Source: Sutterella sp047777475
Lineage (GTDB): Bacteria; Pseudomonadota; Gammaproteobacteria; Burkholderiales; Burkholderiaceae_F
Reading direction: 5' to 3'
Length of the DNA: 64,000 nt
Assembly: GCA_047777475.1 (NCBI GenBank)
Contig: JBKEET010000007.1
Location: 37,897 to 101,896 of the forward strand
Part shown: positions 16,431 through 24,705 of the stretch, piece by piece
How positions within the stretch are numbered: the first letter of the stretch is position 1
How the letters are laid out: every line of letters starts with the position of its first letter
Notes under the pieces: model-generated
What the model saw: the letters and a program-made list of their open reading frames with translations, nothing else
Database searches by the model: none
What the model was told of the DNA's origin: nothing
Made by a program: the position numbers and the translations under genes

Positions 16431-18299
16431 ATGACTCCTCTTCTTTTAAAGCGCGCCGCGGCGGCGCTTCTCTCGCTCTGCGCGGCTGCGGCTTTGGCCG
16501 CCGAAGCCGCCCCGGGCGAGCCGCCGACGCTGCGCATCGCCATCGTCAAATTCGTGCGCCCCGCTCCCAACGAGGAAATCGTGGACGACACGCTCGCCGC
16601 GCTGCGCCGCTATTTCGGCGCGGAGCGCGTCAAGGTGACCTATCCGTCGCTCCTCGGGCTGCGCGAGGCGATCGAGGAGGGGAGCGTCGACGTTTTCCTC
16701 TCGAGCGCCGGCTTTTACTGGCGCATGTCGCCTTACGGCGTGCGCGACCTGGCCACCGCCGTCTCCGACGCCTATCCCGACCCCAACCGCAGCGACGGCA
16801 CGGCGATGATCGTGAAGGCGGGCCGCAGCGACCTAAAGGACCTCCCTGACCTCAAGGGCAAGGTGCTCGTGACGAGCACGCCGAGCGCCTTCACCGGGCG
16901 GCTTGTGCCTTTCGGCGAGATTTACCGCGCGGGGTACCGGCCCGAGACGTTTTTCGGGCGCACGATCTACCTCGGCGACGGCCGGGCGATGGCGCGCGCC
17001 CCCGAGGCGCTCCTCTCGGGCGAGGCGGACGTCGCCTTCATGCGGCTTTGCTTTTACGAGGAGCTCCTCGAGCGCCGGCCCGAGCTGAAAGGGCGGCTCG
17101 CGGTCATCCACCGCCTCGACAGGCCCGAGGACGCCGAGCCCTGCCGCCGCTCGACCGAGCTCTATCCGACGTGGACCGTGGCGACGACGCCGAAGACGCC
17201 GCCGCAGGTCTCCCGCCTCGTGACCCGCGTGCTCCTCGAGATGCCGCCCTCGCGCAGGGACGGCCTCTACTGGGGCGTGGTGACGGACTACAGCGCGCTC
17301 GACCGGCTCTTCCGCGACCTGAAAGAAGGGCCCTACGCCTACATGAAGCAGTTCACGATGAGGCGCTTCCTGTCGGAAAACTGGCGCCCCATCGCCCTGG
17401 TGCTGCTGCTGATGCTCGGGCTCGCGATGCACAGCGTGCGCGTCACGCAGATCGTGAGGGAGCGCACGGCATCGCTGCGCAAGGCCCTTAAGGTGCAGAA
17501 GGAGCTCGGCGAGCGCGAGCGCATCGCATCGGACCGTCTTGCGCACATGGAAAAGGCGAGCGTCGTCTCGCAGCTCTCGGTCATCTTCGCGCACGAGATG
17601 CGCCAGCCGCTGGGTGCGATCTCGCTCTACAGCTTCGCCCTGAAGAAGCTCCTCGGCGCCGACCCGATCGACCGGGAAAAGGCCGAGGGCGTGCTCAAAA
17701 AGCTCGACGAGCAGACGGCGCGCGCCGACGGCATCGTGACGAGGGTGCGCGCCTACGCGAAGTCCGAGGAGCCGAGGCGGGTGCCGGTGAGCCTTCTCAA
17801 GACGACCGAGAAGGCGCTCTCCGAGCTCGAGGGCACGCGGCGCTGGAAAGCCGCGGTCGAGCTCTCGGCCGAGGCGGACCCGCAGGTGCTCGCCGATCCG
17901 CTCGAGGCGGAGCTCATCGCGCTCAATCTCGTCAAGAACGCGCTGCAGGCGCTCGAGCCGCTCGGCACGGCGGGCCGCGTCTGGGTGCGCGTCTCCGAAG
18001 AGGAGAAACAAGCCGTGCTCACGGTGTCCGACAACGGCGAGGGCGTGACCGACGATTTCGCCGCCTCGCTCAACCGCTCGTTTGCGAGCACGAAGCCCGA
18101 AGGCCTCGGGCTCGGACTCTCGATCGTGCGGGGCATCCTCGAGCGGCACCGCGGGCACATCGCTTTCGCGCGGGCCGCCTCGGGCGGACTTGCCGCGCGC
18201 GTGACGATGCCGCTTCTCGCGCCCGGAGAGGGCGCGGGGCCGGCATCCGGCAAAGATTCAGCCAACCCGCCGCAGCAGACGAAAGGAGGTCAGCCATGA
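16431..18299 (+). CDS. TtrS-like sensor histidine kinase with periplasmic-binding sensor domain
   Basis: A 622-residue membrane sensor kinase. Signal peptide at 1-25, then a phosphonate-binding-like PhnD/TtrS sensor domain (about 27-300: TLRIAIVKFVRP, LREAIEEGSVDVFLSSAGF, GEADVAFMRL). One membrane helix is at about 318-338. The HisKA box FAHEMRQPLGAIS puts the phospho-acceptor at His388. ATP lid blocks are NLVKNALQAL, VSDNGEGV and EGLGLGLSIV. This is the organisation of TtrS, which senses tetrathionate, but the ligand here is unknown. I start at MTPLLL because it leads into the signal. A TAAAAT -10 candidate is at 16379-16384. It overlaps the response regulator by 4 bp. Confidence 0.9.
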   Translation: MTPLLLKRAAAALLSLCAAAALAAEAAPGEPPTLRIAIVKFVRPAPNEEIVDDTLAALRRYFGAERVKVTYPSLLGLREAIEEGSVDVFLSSAGFYWRMSPYGVRDLATAVSDAYPDPNRSDGTAMIVKAGRSDLKDLPDLKGKVLVTSTPSAFTGRLVPFGEIYRAGYRPETFFGRTIYLGDGRAMARAPEALLSGEADVAFMRLCFYEELLERRPELKGRLAVIHRLDRPEDAEPCRRSTELYPTWTVATTPKTPPQVSRLVTRVLLEMPPSRRDGLYWGVVTDYSALDRLFRDLKEGPYAYMKQFTMRRFLSENWRPIALVLLLMLGLAMHSVRVTQIVRERTASLRKALKVQKELGERERIASDRLAHMEKASVVSQLSVIFAHEMRQPLGAISLYSFALKKLLGADPIDREKAEGVLKKLDEQTARADGIVTRVRAYAKSEEPRRVPVSLLKTTEKALSELEGTRRWKAAVELSAEADPQVLADPLEAELIALNLVKNALQALEPLGTAGRVWVRVSEEEKQAVLTVSDNGEGVTDDFAASLNRSFASTKPEGLGLGLSIVRGILERHRGHIAFARAASGGLAARVTMPLLAPGEGAGPASGKDSANPPQQTKGGQP

Positions 18300-18943
18300 G
18301 CGTGGGACGCATCCGGGATATATCGCCCGAAGAAAAGAAGGAAGCGCAGGCCGCGTGCCTCGTGCGGATCGTCGACGACGACGATTCGCTGCGCGATGCG
18401 CTCGGGCTCGTGCTCGGGCTCGAGGGCTGGAAGACGGCGAGTTACCGCTCGGCCGAGGATTTCCTCAGGGGCGACGCGCCCTCGGTGCCGGGCTGCGCGG
18501 TGATGGACGTGCGCATGCCGGGCCTCTCCGGCATTGAGGCGCAGGCCGAGATGAACGAGAGGGGACTGACGCTGCCGATCATCTTCCTCACCGGGCACGG
18601 CGACGTCGACATGGCCGTCGGGGCGCTCCACGAGGGCGCGGCCGACTTCATCCAGAAGCCCGTCGACAACGAGCGGCTCCTGCGCGCGATCGGGTCGGCC
18701 TGCGCCGACAGCCTGCTCGCCTCGCTCGGGCTCTCGAGCGGCGAGGAAATGCGCCGCCGTGCCGCGAGCCTCACCGCGCGCGAGCGCGCCATCGCCGAGC
18801 TCCTTGCTCAAGGGCTCATGAACCGCGAGATCGCCGAGCGGCTTTCGATTGCCGTGCGCACGGTCGAGGTGCACCGCGCCGCGGTGCTCCGCAAGCTCGG
18901 CGTGAAAAGCGCGGCCGACGTCGCGCGGGCACTGCGGCTCTGA
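18296..18943 (+). CDS. FixJ/TtrR-like response regulator
   Basis: A 215-residue two-domain regulator translated from an ATGA overlap with its kinase. The receiver begins CLVRIVDDDDSLRDALG; the phospho-acceptor is Asp71 in MDVRMPG, with LTGHGDVDMAV and the lysine in FIQKPVD completing the site. A C-terminal LuxR-type HTH follows (LTARERAIAELLAQG, then NREIAERLSIAVRTVEVHRA). About 18 residues precede the receiver, more than usual. TtrR relatives control respiratory genes; the nearest candidate targets are the exported reductase genes at 8-12.4 kb. Confidence 0.92.
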   Translation: MSVGRIRDISPEEKKEAQAACLVRIVDDDDSLRDALGLVLGLEGWKTASYRSAEDFLRGDAPSVPGCAVMDVRMPGLSGIEAQAEMNERGLTLPIIFLTGHGDVDMAVGALHEGAADFIQKPVDNERLLRAIGSACADSLLASLGLSSGEEMRRRAASLTARERAIAELLAQGLMNREIAERLSIAVRTVEVHRAAVLRKLGVKSAADVARALRL

Positions 18944-19021
18944 CCCGCCCGCGGGGCGGGAGCCTGCGATAAAATTTCAGGCACCCTGCTTCAAAGGCAG
19001 GGGCCAACGGAACACAGACAC

Positions 19022-19915
19022 ATGCATATCGCCATCATCGGTCTCGGACTTATCGGCGGCTCGGCCGCGCTCGCCTGGAAAAAGGCGGCCGCGCGCGGGG
19101 AGCGGCCCTTCGGGGAGCTCACCATTGCGGCCGCCGACACGCGCCGCGAAACGCTCGCGCTCGCCCGGCGCATCGGCGCGGCCGACCGCGTCACGCCGAG
19201 CGCCGCCGAAGCGATGAAGGACGCCGACCTCGTGCTCTGCGCCGTGCCCGTGCTGGCGATCGAGGGCGTGATGCGCGAGTTCGCGAAGTCCGCGCCCGAG
19301 GGGTGCATCTTCACCGACGCGGGCAGCGTGCGCGCGAGCGTCATCGCCGCCGCGCGCCGCGCCATGCCCGATCGCCTGCGGCGCTACGCGCCCTACCATC
19401 CGATCGCCGGCGCCGAGAAGGCGGGGCTTGAAAACGCCTCGCCCGATCTCTTCGAAGGCGCGGCGGGCGTGCTCACGCCGCTGCCCGAGACCGACGCCGA
19501 TGCGGGCGACACCGTCGCCGCGCTCTGGGAGTGCGCGGGGCTTCGCACCGTGCGCATGACGCCCGAGGCGCACGACCGCGTCTACGCGCTCGTCTCGCAC
19601 GTGCCGCACATGATCGCCTTTGCGCTCATGAACACCGCCGCCTCGGCGCCGGAGCACGACACGGCGCTGCGCGCCGCCGGCGGGGGCTTCCGCGACACCA
19701 CCCGCATCGCCGCGGCCGATCCCCGCGTCTGGGCCGACATCGCCTGCGGCAACCGGGAGGCCGTGCTCGACGGCATCGACCGCTTCTCGGGCGAGCTCGC
19801 GGCGCTGCGCGCCCTCGTCGCCGAGGGCGATGAAGCAAAGCTCGAGCGCTATTTCGCCCGCGCGGCCGAAGCGCGCCGCGCGATGGCCTCGCTCCTGCCG
19901 CCGAAACGCGGCTGA
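19022..19915 (+). CDS. tyrA: Prephenate dehydrogenase
   Basis: A 297-residue NAD(P)-dependent dehydrogenase of tyrosine synthesis, converting prephenate to 4-hydroxyphenylpyruvate. The nucleotide-binding motif is IIGLGLIGGS (residues 5-14). Later blocks are DLVLCAVPVLAI, FTDAGSVR, YAPYHPIAGAEKAG, the catalytic-region histidine in LVSHVPHMIAFAL, and GGGFRDTTRIAAADPRVW. There is no fused chorismate mutase or ACT domain, so it is the monofunctional type. A short GC-rich hairpin without a T run precedes it at about 18944-18961. Confidence 0.93.
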   Translation: MHIAIIGLGLIGGSAALAWKKAAARGERPFGELTIAAADTRRETLALARRIGAADRVTPSAAEAMKDADLVLCAVPVLAIEGVMREFAKSAPEGCIFTDAGSVRASVIAAARRAMPDRLRRYAPYHPIAGAEKAGLENASPDLFEGAAGVLTPLPETDADAGDTVAALWECAGLRTVRMTPEAHDRVYALVSHVPHMIAFALMNTAASAPEHDTALRAAGGGFRDTTRIAAADPRVWADIACGNREAVLDGIDRFSGELAALRALVAEGDEAKLERYFARAAEARRAMASLLPPKRG

Positions 19916-19939
19916 CACATCATTTCGGAGCCTTGACAG

Positions 19940-20371
19940 ATGAGCAATCAGATTCCCCGCGCCATGCTGGCCGACATCGTGCTCGCGATTTCGACGGGCG
20001 ACTATGCCTCGGCGCTTGTGATGCTCGGCGACGAGAAGGGCCGCGAGGACTCGGCCGCCGTCTCGGCCTGCCGCGCGCTCTGCGCGGCCGAGCAGGGCGA
20101 TCGGGAAACCGCGGAGCGGTGCCTGCGCGTCGCGCTCGACCTTGCGGAGCGGCGCTTGAAGGGCAAGGCGCCCGGCGTGCCCGTGCCCGAGGCGGCGCTG
20201 CCGCTCCTCCCGCCGCCGCTCACGCCCATCGTGCCGAGCCTCGAGGTGGTCTCGCCCGACATGGCCGCGCTGCGGCTGCGGCGCATGCTCGCCGCCCTTT
20301 ACCGGCGCTTCGGCATGGACACCGAGGCGGCGATGGAAAACGCACTCCTGCCGCCGAGCGCCCGCGTTTGA
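19940..20371 (+). CDS. Hypothetical protein, alpha-helical
   Basis: A 143-residue protein I do not recognise. It starts 24 nt after tyrA. The N-terminal half (ADIVLAISTGDYASALVML, then SACRALCAAEQGDRETAERCL) reads as two TPR-like helical hairpins, followed by a proline-rich linker and a C-terminal helix pair. No signal peptide or membrane segment. Codon use and strand match tyrA, and the short gap suggests co-transcription. Confidence 0.7.
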   Translation: MSNQIPRAMLADIVLAISTGDYASALVMLGDEKGREDSAAVSACRALCAAEQGDRETAERCLRVALDLAERRLKGKAPGVPVPEAALPLLPPPLTPIVPSLEVVSPDMAALRLRRMLAALYRRFGMDTEAAMENALLPPSARV

Positions 20372-20475
20372 TACGTAAAAATACGTATTTACGGCCGTTT
20401 TTTCTAAACATCAGTACAATCGAGCATAAGTAAAACGTCTTAGAAGCGGGTAGAATTTAGCGGAAAATACGTAGG

Positions 20476-20502
20476 GCGGGCAGGCCTGATGCCCGCTTTT
20501 TT
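20476..20502 (+). terminator. Terminator hairpin directly before the AbgA-like gene (possible attenuator)
   Basis: GCGGGC, 9-nt loop, GCCCGC, then six T. It sits only 17 nt before the ATG at 20520 and downstream of two -10-like boxes (TACAAT 20415-20420, TAGAAT 20451-20456), so it can either end the tyrA transcript or attenuate the next gene. Confidence 0.75.
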
Positions 20503-20519
20503 GCTGAGACCCCTTCACG

Positions 20520-21854
20520 ATGAGTGACGACACCATTGCGTTTGACAAGAGCCCGGCCGCCCAGCTCGGCGGCTGGGTCGATCCTGTCACGGGCACCGAC
20601 CTGATCGCCAGGCGGCGCGAAATCCACAGAACGCCGGAAACCGGCTGGACCGAGTTCATTGCCACCGCGCGCGCCGCGGAGGCGCTCACCGCGCTCGGCT
20701 TCAAGGTGCTCGTCGGCCGCGAGTTCATCAACCCGCAGTACGTGAGGGGCCGGGACGACGAGGAAGTGCGCCTGGCCGAGCTGCACGCCCGCGCCGCCGG
20801 CGTCTCGCCGAGCATCATGCAGCGCATGGGCGGCATCACGGGCCTGGCCGCCGTGCTCGACACGGGCCGCCCGGGGCGCACGATCGCCTTCCGCGCGGAG
20901 CTCGACGCAATCAAGCTGCAGGAGCCTGAGGACATGGCGCACATTCCCTACAGGCTCGGGTTCGCCTCGGACCGTCCGGGCGCCATGCACGCCTGCGGCC
21001 ACGACGGCCACCAGGCCGCGGTGCTCGAGCTCGCGCGCTTCGTCGCCGCCAACCGCGACCGCCTCTCGGGACGCATCAAGCTCATTTTCCAGCCCGGCGA
21101 AGAGGGCTCGCGCGGCGCCTACCCGATCGTGCAGTCGGGACAGCTCGACGATGTGGACGTGCTCGTCTGCGCGCACCTGATGCCGGACCTCGAAGGCGGC
21201 ACGATCGTTTCGGCGCCCGAGAAATTCCTCTGCACGACGAAGATCGACTTCCGCTTCGAAGGCGAGGCGTCTCACGCCGGCATGCAGCCCCAGCTCGGCC
21301 GCAACGCGCTGCTCGCGGCGGCCGACGCGTCGCTTCTGCTCATGGCGCTGCCGCGCCACGGCGAAGGCATGACGCGCGTCAACGTCGGCACGCTGCACGC
21401 GGGCGAAGGCCGCAACATCGTCGCCTCGCACGCCGCCATGCAGGTCGAGGTGCGCGGCGAGAACGAGGCGATCAACCGCGCGCTCACCCGCGAGGCCATC
21501 CAGCGCGCCGAAGGCTGCGCGATGGCCTTCGGCGTGCGCTGCGAGCGCGAGATCATGGGCGAGGCGGTCGACTTCGTGCCCGACGACGGCATCGTGCAGA
21601 TGATCACGGTGTGCGCGCGCCGCTCGCGCTACGTGAAAAACGTCGTGCACGCCGTGCCCTACAACGGATCGGACGACGCCACGCTGATGATCCGCCGCGT
21701 GCAGAGCCGCGGCGGCAAGGCGGGGTACTTCTTGGTCGGCGCGGCGCTCGACGCCGAGCACGAGCATGCGCACGTCGACTTCGACGAGAAGTACCTGATC
21801 ACGCTCTACGACATGTACTCGAACCTCCTGATCGGCCTGTCGGGGGTCTGGTAG
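20520..21854 (+). CDS. AbgA-like M20 amidohydrolase
   Basis: A 444-residue zinc hydrolase of the M20D family resembling AbgA, one subunit of p-aminobenzoyl-glutamate hydrolase. Metal-binding and catalytic blocks are FRAELDA, HACGHDGHQAAVLELARF, FQPGEEGSRGAYPIV and the lid motif EASHAGMQPQLGRNALLAA. The segment RREIHRTPETGWTEF and the inserted stretch near ARAAGVSPSIMQRMGGITG are typical of the AbgA branch. An AbgB-like protein lies 30 kb away at 51515-52714 rather than adjacent. No obvious SD precedes the ATG. Confidence 0.88.
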   Translation: MSDDTIAFDKSPAAQLGGWVDPVTGTDLIARRREIHRTPETGWTEFIATARAAEALTALGFKVLVGREFINPQYVRGRDDEEVRLAELHARAAGVSPSIMQRMGGITGLAAVLDTGRPGRTIAFRAELDAIKLQEPEDMAHIPYRLGFASDRPGAMHACGHDGHQAAVLELARFVAANRDRLSGRIKLIFQPGEEGSRGAYPIVQSGQLDDVDVLVCAHLMPDLEGGTIVSAPEKFLCTTKIDFRFEGEASHAGMQPQLGRNALLAAADASLLLMALPRHGEGMTRVNVGTLHAGEGRNIVASHAAMQVEVRGENEAINRALTREAIQRAEGCAMAFGVRCEREIMGEAVDFVPDDGIVQMITVCARRSRYVKNVVHAVPYNGSDDATLMIRRVQSRGGKAGYFLVGAALDAEHEHAHVDFDEKYLITLYDMYSNLLIGLSGVW

Positions 21855-22002
21855 GAGCTCAACCCTTCCTGCGCCCGCCTTCTTCGGCGATCGGTAAGCT
21901 TCGCAAAAGGCGGGCATGATAATCTTCGCGCACCCGCGCGCGCAGGGCAGACTTCCCTGCGGCGCGGGCATCGCTTTCCATTTCACCGGAGCAACTTCAA
22001 AA

Positions 22003-22794
22003 ATGACAATCAGGACCACGCTGGCGGCTGCGCTCATGCTGGCGATCGGCTGCGGCGCCGCCAATGCCGAATTCAAGGACATCACCGTCGACGGCCAGAC
22101 GATTACGAAATCCTCCCAGACGCGCCTCGCGCACGAGGCGCTCATGGCCGGCGGGGATCCGCACGCGGCCGTCAAGCCGGGCTTCGAGGACGACATCCGC
22201 CAGCTCGTCATCGAGCGCACGGTGCTCGCCAACGCCGCCCGCCGGCAGGGCCTCGACAAGAAGGCCGACGTCCGGGAAGAAATCCGCGACCAGGGCGACA
22301 CGATCCTGGCGCGCCACGCCGTGACCGCCTATGCCGACGCCCATCCGGTTTCCGAAGCCGACGCCAAGGCCGAATACGGCAAGCGCAAGGCCAAGTACGG
22401 CGACACCGAGGTGCAGCTCGACCATATCCTCGTGGCGACCAAGGAAGAGGCCGCGAAGATCATCGCCGACCTCAAGAAGGGCGGCGATTTCGGCAAGCTC
22501 GCCGCTGAGAAGTCGCTCGACCGCATGTCCGCCGAAAACGGCGGCGAGCTGCCCTGGACCTCGCCCAACAGCTTCACGCCCGACCTTGCCAAAGCCGTGA
22601 AGGGCCTGAAGAAGGGAGAGCTCTGCAAGGAGCCGGTCGCCTCGCCCGCGGGCTTCCACGTTGTGAAGCTCGCCGACACGAGGGCCGCGAAGTTCCCGTC
22701 CTACGACGACATGCAGGTTGAAATCACGCGCGACCTGCTCCAGGAGCGCATCCGCGCCTGGGTGAACGAGGAAATCGCAAGGCCAAGGTCGTGA
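22003..22794 (+). CDS. Periplasmic PpiC-type peptidyl-prolyl isomerase
   Basis: A 263-residue parvulin. Signal peptide MTIRTTLAAALMLAIGCGAA with cleavage near ANA-E. An N-terminal SurA-like helical part (DDIRQLVIERTVLANAARRQ) is followed by the rotamase domain: VQLDHILVATKEEAAKIIADL, GGDFGKLAAEKS, GELPWTSPNSFTPDLAKAV and SPAGFHVVKLADTR. Such proteins fold outer-membrane or exported proteins. Upstream in-frame codons before 22003 do not give a signal, so the internal ATG is preferred. Confidence 0.92.
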   Translation: MTIRTTLAAALMLAIGCGAANAEFKDITVDGQTITKSSQTRLAHEALMAGGDPHAAVKPGFEDDIRQLVIERTVLANAARRQGLDKKADVREEIRDQGDTILARHAVTAYADAHPVSEADAKAEYGKRKAKYGDTEVQLDHILVATKEEAAKIIADLKKGGDFGKLAAEKSLDRMSAENGGELPWTSPNSFTPDLAKAVKGLKKGELCKEPVASPAGFHVVKLADTRAAKFPSYDDMQVEITRDLLQERIRAWVNEEIARPRS

Positions 22795-22822
22795 AGTAAT
22801 TCCCGACAATTCCGCAAAGAAC

Positions 22823-22857
22823 AAACCCGCGCGTTCCGGAAAGAACAGCGCGGGTTT
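22823..22857. terminator. Bidirectional terminator between ppiC-type and arsenic-operon genes
   Basis: AAACCCGCGC ... GCGCGGGTTT with pyrimidine/T-rich sequence on both outer sides, located between convergent genes. Confidence 0.8.
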
Positions 22858-22879
22858 CCTTTGCCTTCGCAGGGTCCGT

Positions 22880-23209
22880 TCAGGCCGGTGCCTGCCCCTT
22901 GAGAAGCTTCGCGCTCAGCATCGAGGCGACTTCGCTTTCCGCGGGGACCCTCCCCATGGAGAGCACTTCTTCGTCGACCACGAGGGCGGGCGTCAAGAGA
23001 ATGCCGTAAGCGGCAATGACGTTGATGTCCGTGATGAGCGCGACGCGCTCCTTGATGCCGAGCCGGTCGGCGGCGGCCTGCGTCACGTTGCGCAGCCTGT
23101 GGCAGCGCGCGCAGCCCGAGCCGAGCACCTTGATGCGGGCCTTGGCGGCCTCGGCCGCTTCTTCGGGCGTGAGCGGCCTCACGTCGCGGGTTTTGCGGAA
23201 AAAGATCAT
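22880..23209 (-). CDS. Thioredoxin-like redox-active disulfide protein
   Basis: A 109-residue protein of the small redox-disulfide family (thioredoxin_3, MTH895-like). The active site is CARC at residues 33-36 in IKVLGSGCARCHRL, and the cis-proline region is LLTPALVVDEEVLSMG. I start at MIFFRK (23209), with GGGAG eight nt upstream. Such proteins are often encoded beside COG0701 permeases, as here (29 nt downstream of one). It probably reduces or shuttles thiols for that permease system. Confidence 0.88.
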   Translation of the reverse strand: MIFFRKTRDVRPLTPEEAAEAAKARIKVLGSGCARCHRLRNVTQAAADRLGIKERVALITDINVIAAYGILLTPALVVDEEVLSMGRVPAESEVASMLSAKLLKGQAPA

Positions 23210-23237
23210 GGCGGATACTCCCTGAAATAAATCGCCT

Positions 23238-24233
23238 TCAGACAAAGAGGAACGAAATCGCGTTGAAGAGATAGCCGGTTATCAGGATGCCCGCGAGGCA
23301 CACGCCGGTGAACACGGTGAGAAGCTTGGGCTTGACGGCCTGGCGCAGCATGATGAGCGAGGGAAGAGAGAGCACCGTGACGCTCATCATGAAGCTCAGC
23401 ACCGCGCCGAGCTCCGCGCCCTTGCCGAGCAGCGCCTCGGCGATCGGCACCGTGCCGAAGATGTCGGCGTACATGGGCGCGCCGACGAGCGTGGCGAGCG
23501 GCACGGCAAAGAGGCTGTCTTTGCCGAGGATGCGCGAGACCCACTCCTCGGGAATCCATTCGTGGATCACGGCGCCGATCGACACGCCGATCACGATGTA
23601 GGGAAAGACGCGCCGGAAGGTGTCGGCCGTCTGCGAGAAGGCGTAGCGAAGCCGCTCGGCGGTGCCGACCTCGGCTTCGGGCAGCGTGCGGAACGCTGCG
23701 CGCCGCACGAAGGGCTCGATCTGGTCCTCCCAGTGCAGCTTCCCGATCAGCATCCCGCCCGCGACGGCGATCGCCAGCCCGAGCGCCACATAGGCCGCGG
23801 CGAGCTTCAGGCCGAAGATGCCCGTGAGGAGCATGAGGCTGCCGAGGTCGACCATGGGCGAGGAGATGAGGAAGGCGAACGTCGCCCCGAGCGGCAGGCC
23901 GGCGGCCGTGAAGCCGATGAAGAGCGGAATCGACGAGCAGGAACAAAAGGGCGTCACGGTGCCGAGCAGCGCCGCGACGAAGCTCCCCGCAGCGCCCGAG
24001 AAGCGGCCGAGAATGCGCCGGCTGCGCTCGGGCGGGAAAAAGCTCTGGATGTATGAAATCACAAAGATCAGCGTGCACAGCAGCAGTGTGATCTTGATGA
24101 GGTCGTAGAAGAAAAAGTGCAGGCTCCCGCCCCAGCGCGTGGAAACGTCGGCGCCGAGCGCCGTGAGGACCGCGGCCGTGAGCTCCGAGAGCCAGCGCAT
24201 GCCGAAGAGCTGCGTCTCGATGAAATTCAGCAT
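23238..24233 (-). CDS. ArsP-type permease (COG0701)
   Basis: A 331-residue membrane protein with about eight helices in two halves. The hallmark GTVTPFCSCSSIPLFIGF contains the cysteine motif of ArsP-like organoarsenical efflux permeases, and the second half repeats the pattern with GAPMYADIFGTVPIAEALL. A hydrophilic central loop carries LHWEDQIEPFVRR. It overlaps the arsR gene by 7 bp and is followed by the thioredoxin-like gene. Arsenic specificity is inferred from the family and from the adjacent ArsR; other oxyanions or thiols are possible. Confidence 0.85.
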   Translation of the reverse strand: MLNFIETQLFGMRWLSELTAAVLTALGADVSTRWGGSLHFFFYDLIKITLLLCTLIFVISYIQSFFPPERSRRILGRFSGAAGSFVAALLGTVTPFCSCSSIPLFIGFTAAGLPLGATFAFLISSPMVDLGSLMLLTGIFGLKLAAAYVALGLAIAVAGGMLIGKLHWEDQIEPFVRRAAFRTLPEAEVGTAERLRYAFSQTADTFRRVFPYIVIGVSIGAVIHEWIPEEWVSRILGKDSLFAVPLATLVGAPMYADIFGTVPIAEALLGKGAELGAVLSFMMSVTVLSLPSLIMLRQAVKPKLLTVFTGVCLAGILITGYLFNAISFLFV

Positions 24234-24544
24234 GGCTTTTTCCCGCAGGAGCAGGAGAGGGCGGACGCCTCGGGCGCTTTACAGAGACCGGAGAGCGCCT
24301 GGCGAAGGGTTTCAATGGCTTCCGGAAGAAGCCGGTAGTGGCGCCAGCGGCCCTCGCGCCGCACGGCGACAAGCCCCGTGTCGCAGAGCAGCTTCATGTG
24401 GTGCGAGAGCGTCGGCTGCGAAATGTCGAGCTCGGAGAGGAGCTCGCAGGCGCAGCGCTCGCCGTCCGCGAGCATGCGGAGCACGGCGATGCGCTTTTCA
24501 TCGCCGAGGGCGCGGCAGAGCGCCGCGAGATCGGAATCCTGCAA
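24227..24544 (-). CDS. arsR: ArsR family metalloregulator
   Basis: A 105-residue SmtB/ArsR repressor. The winged HTH is ELLSELDISQPTLSHHMKLLCDTGLVAVRREGRWRHY, cited here by its key part SQPTLSHHMKLL. Cys31 and Cys33 in GERCACELL lie at the start of the DNA-binding domain, where R773-type ArsR has its As(III) cysteines. A further cysteine cluster CSCGKKPC forms the C-terminus. It is first in an operon with the permease and thioredoxin-like genes and should repress its own promoter until arsenite or a related thiophile is bound. Confidence 0.9.
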   Translation of the reverse strand: MQDSDLAALCRALGDEKRIAVLRMLADGERCACELLSELDISQPTLSHHMKLLCDTGLVAVRREGRWRHYRLLPEAIETLRQALSGLCKAPEASALSCSCGKKPC

Positions 24545-24567
24545 GGAAGGCTCCTTATAGATAGATG

Positions 24568-24615
24568 ATTGTCAATATGAGCAGGATTCTAGGCACATAT
24601 ATCGAAGTTTGTCAA
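24568..24615 (-). promoter_or_regulatory. Promoter of the arsR operon with repeated ATTGACA element
   Basis: On the minus strand TTGACA (24610-24615), 18 nt, TAGAAT (24586-24591). A second ATTGACAAT copy lies downstream at 24568-24576, close to the expected ArsR operator position. Confidence 0.65.
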
Positions 24616-24654
24616 TGTATCGGGCGGACTGCCGGCGCCGCGGTGCTGCCCGGC

Positions 24655-24687
24655 AAAGCAAAGCCCCGGAAGCGGGATTCCGGGGCA
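24655..24687 (-). terminator. Terminator of the lar genes
   Basis: GCCCCGGAA/TTCCGGGGC stem followed on the minus strand by TTTGCTTT, just after the larE stop. Confidence 0.8.
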
Positions 24688-24705
24688 GGGAATGGATGCG
24701 GCTTT

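Noticed and set aside
20374..20393. CGTAAA...TTTACG hairpin after the hypothetical gene as a terminator or as another copy of the TACGTA operator
   Set aside because: The stem is only 6 bp and AT-rich, and it lacks the CCAC/GTGG arms and flanking blocks of the operator at 9.9 and 12.5 kb.
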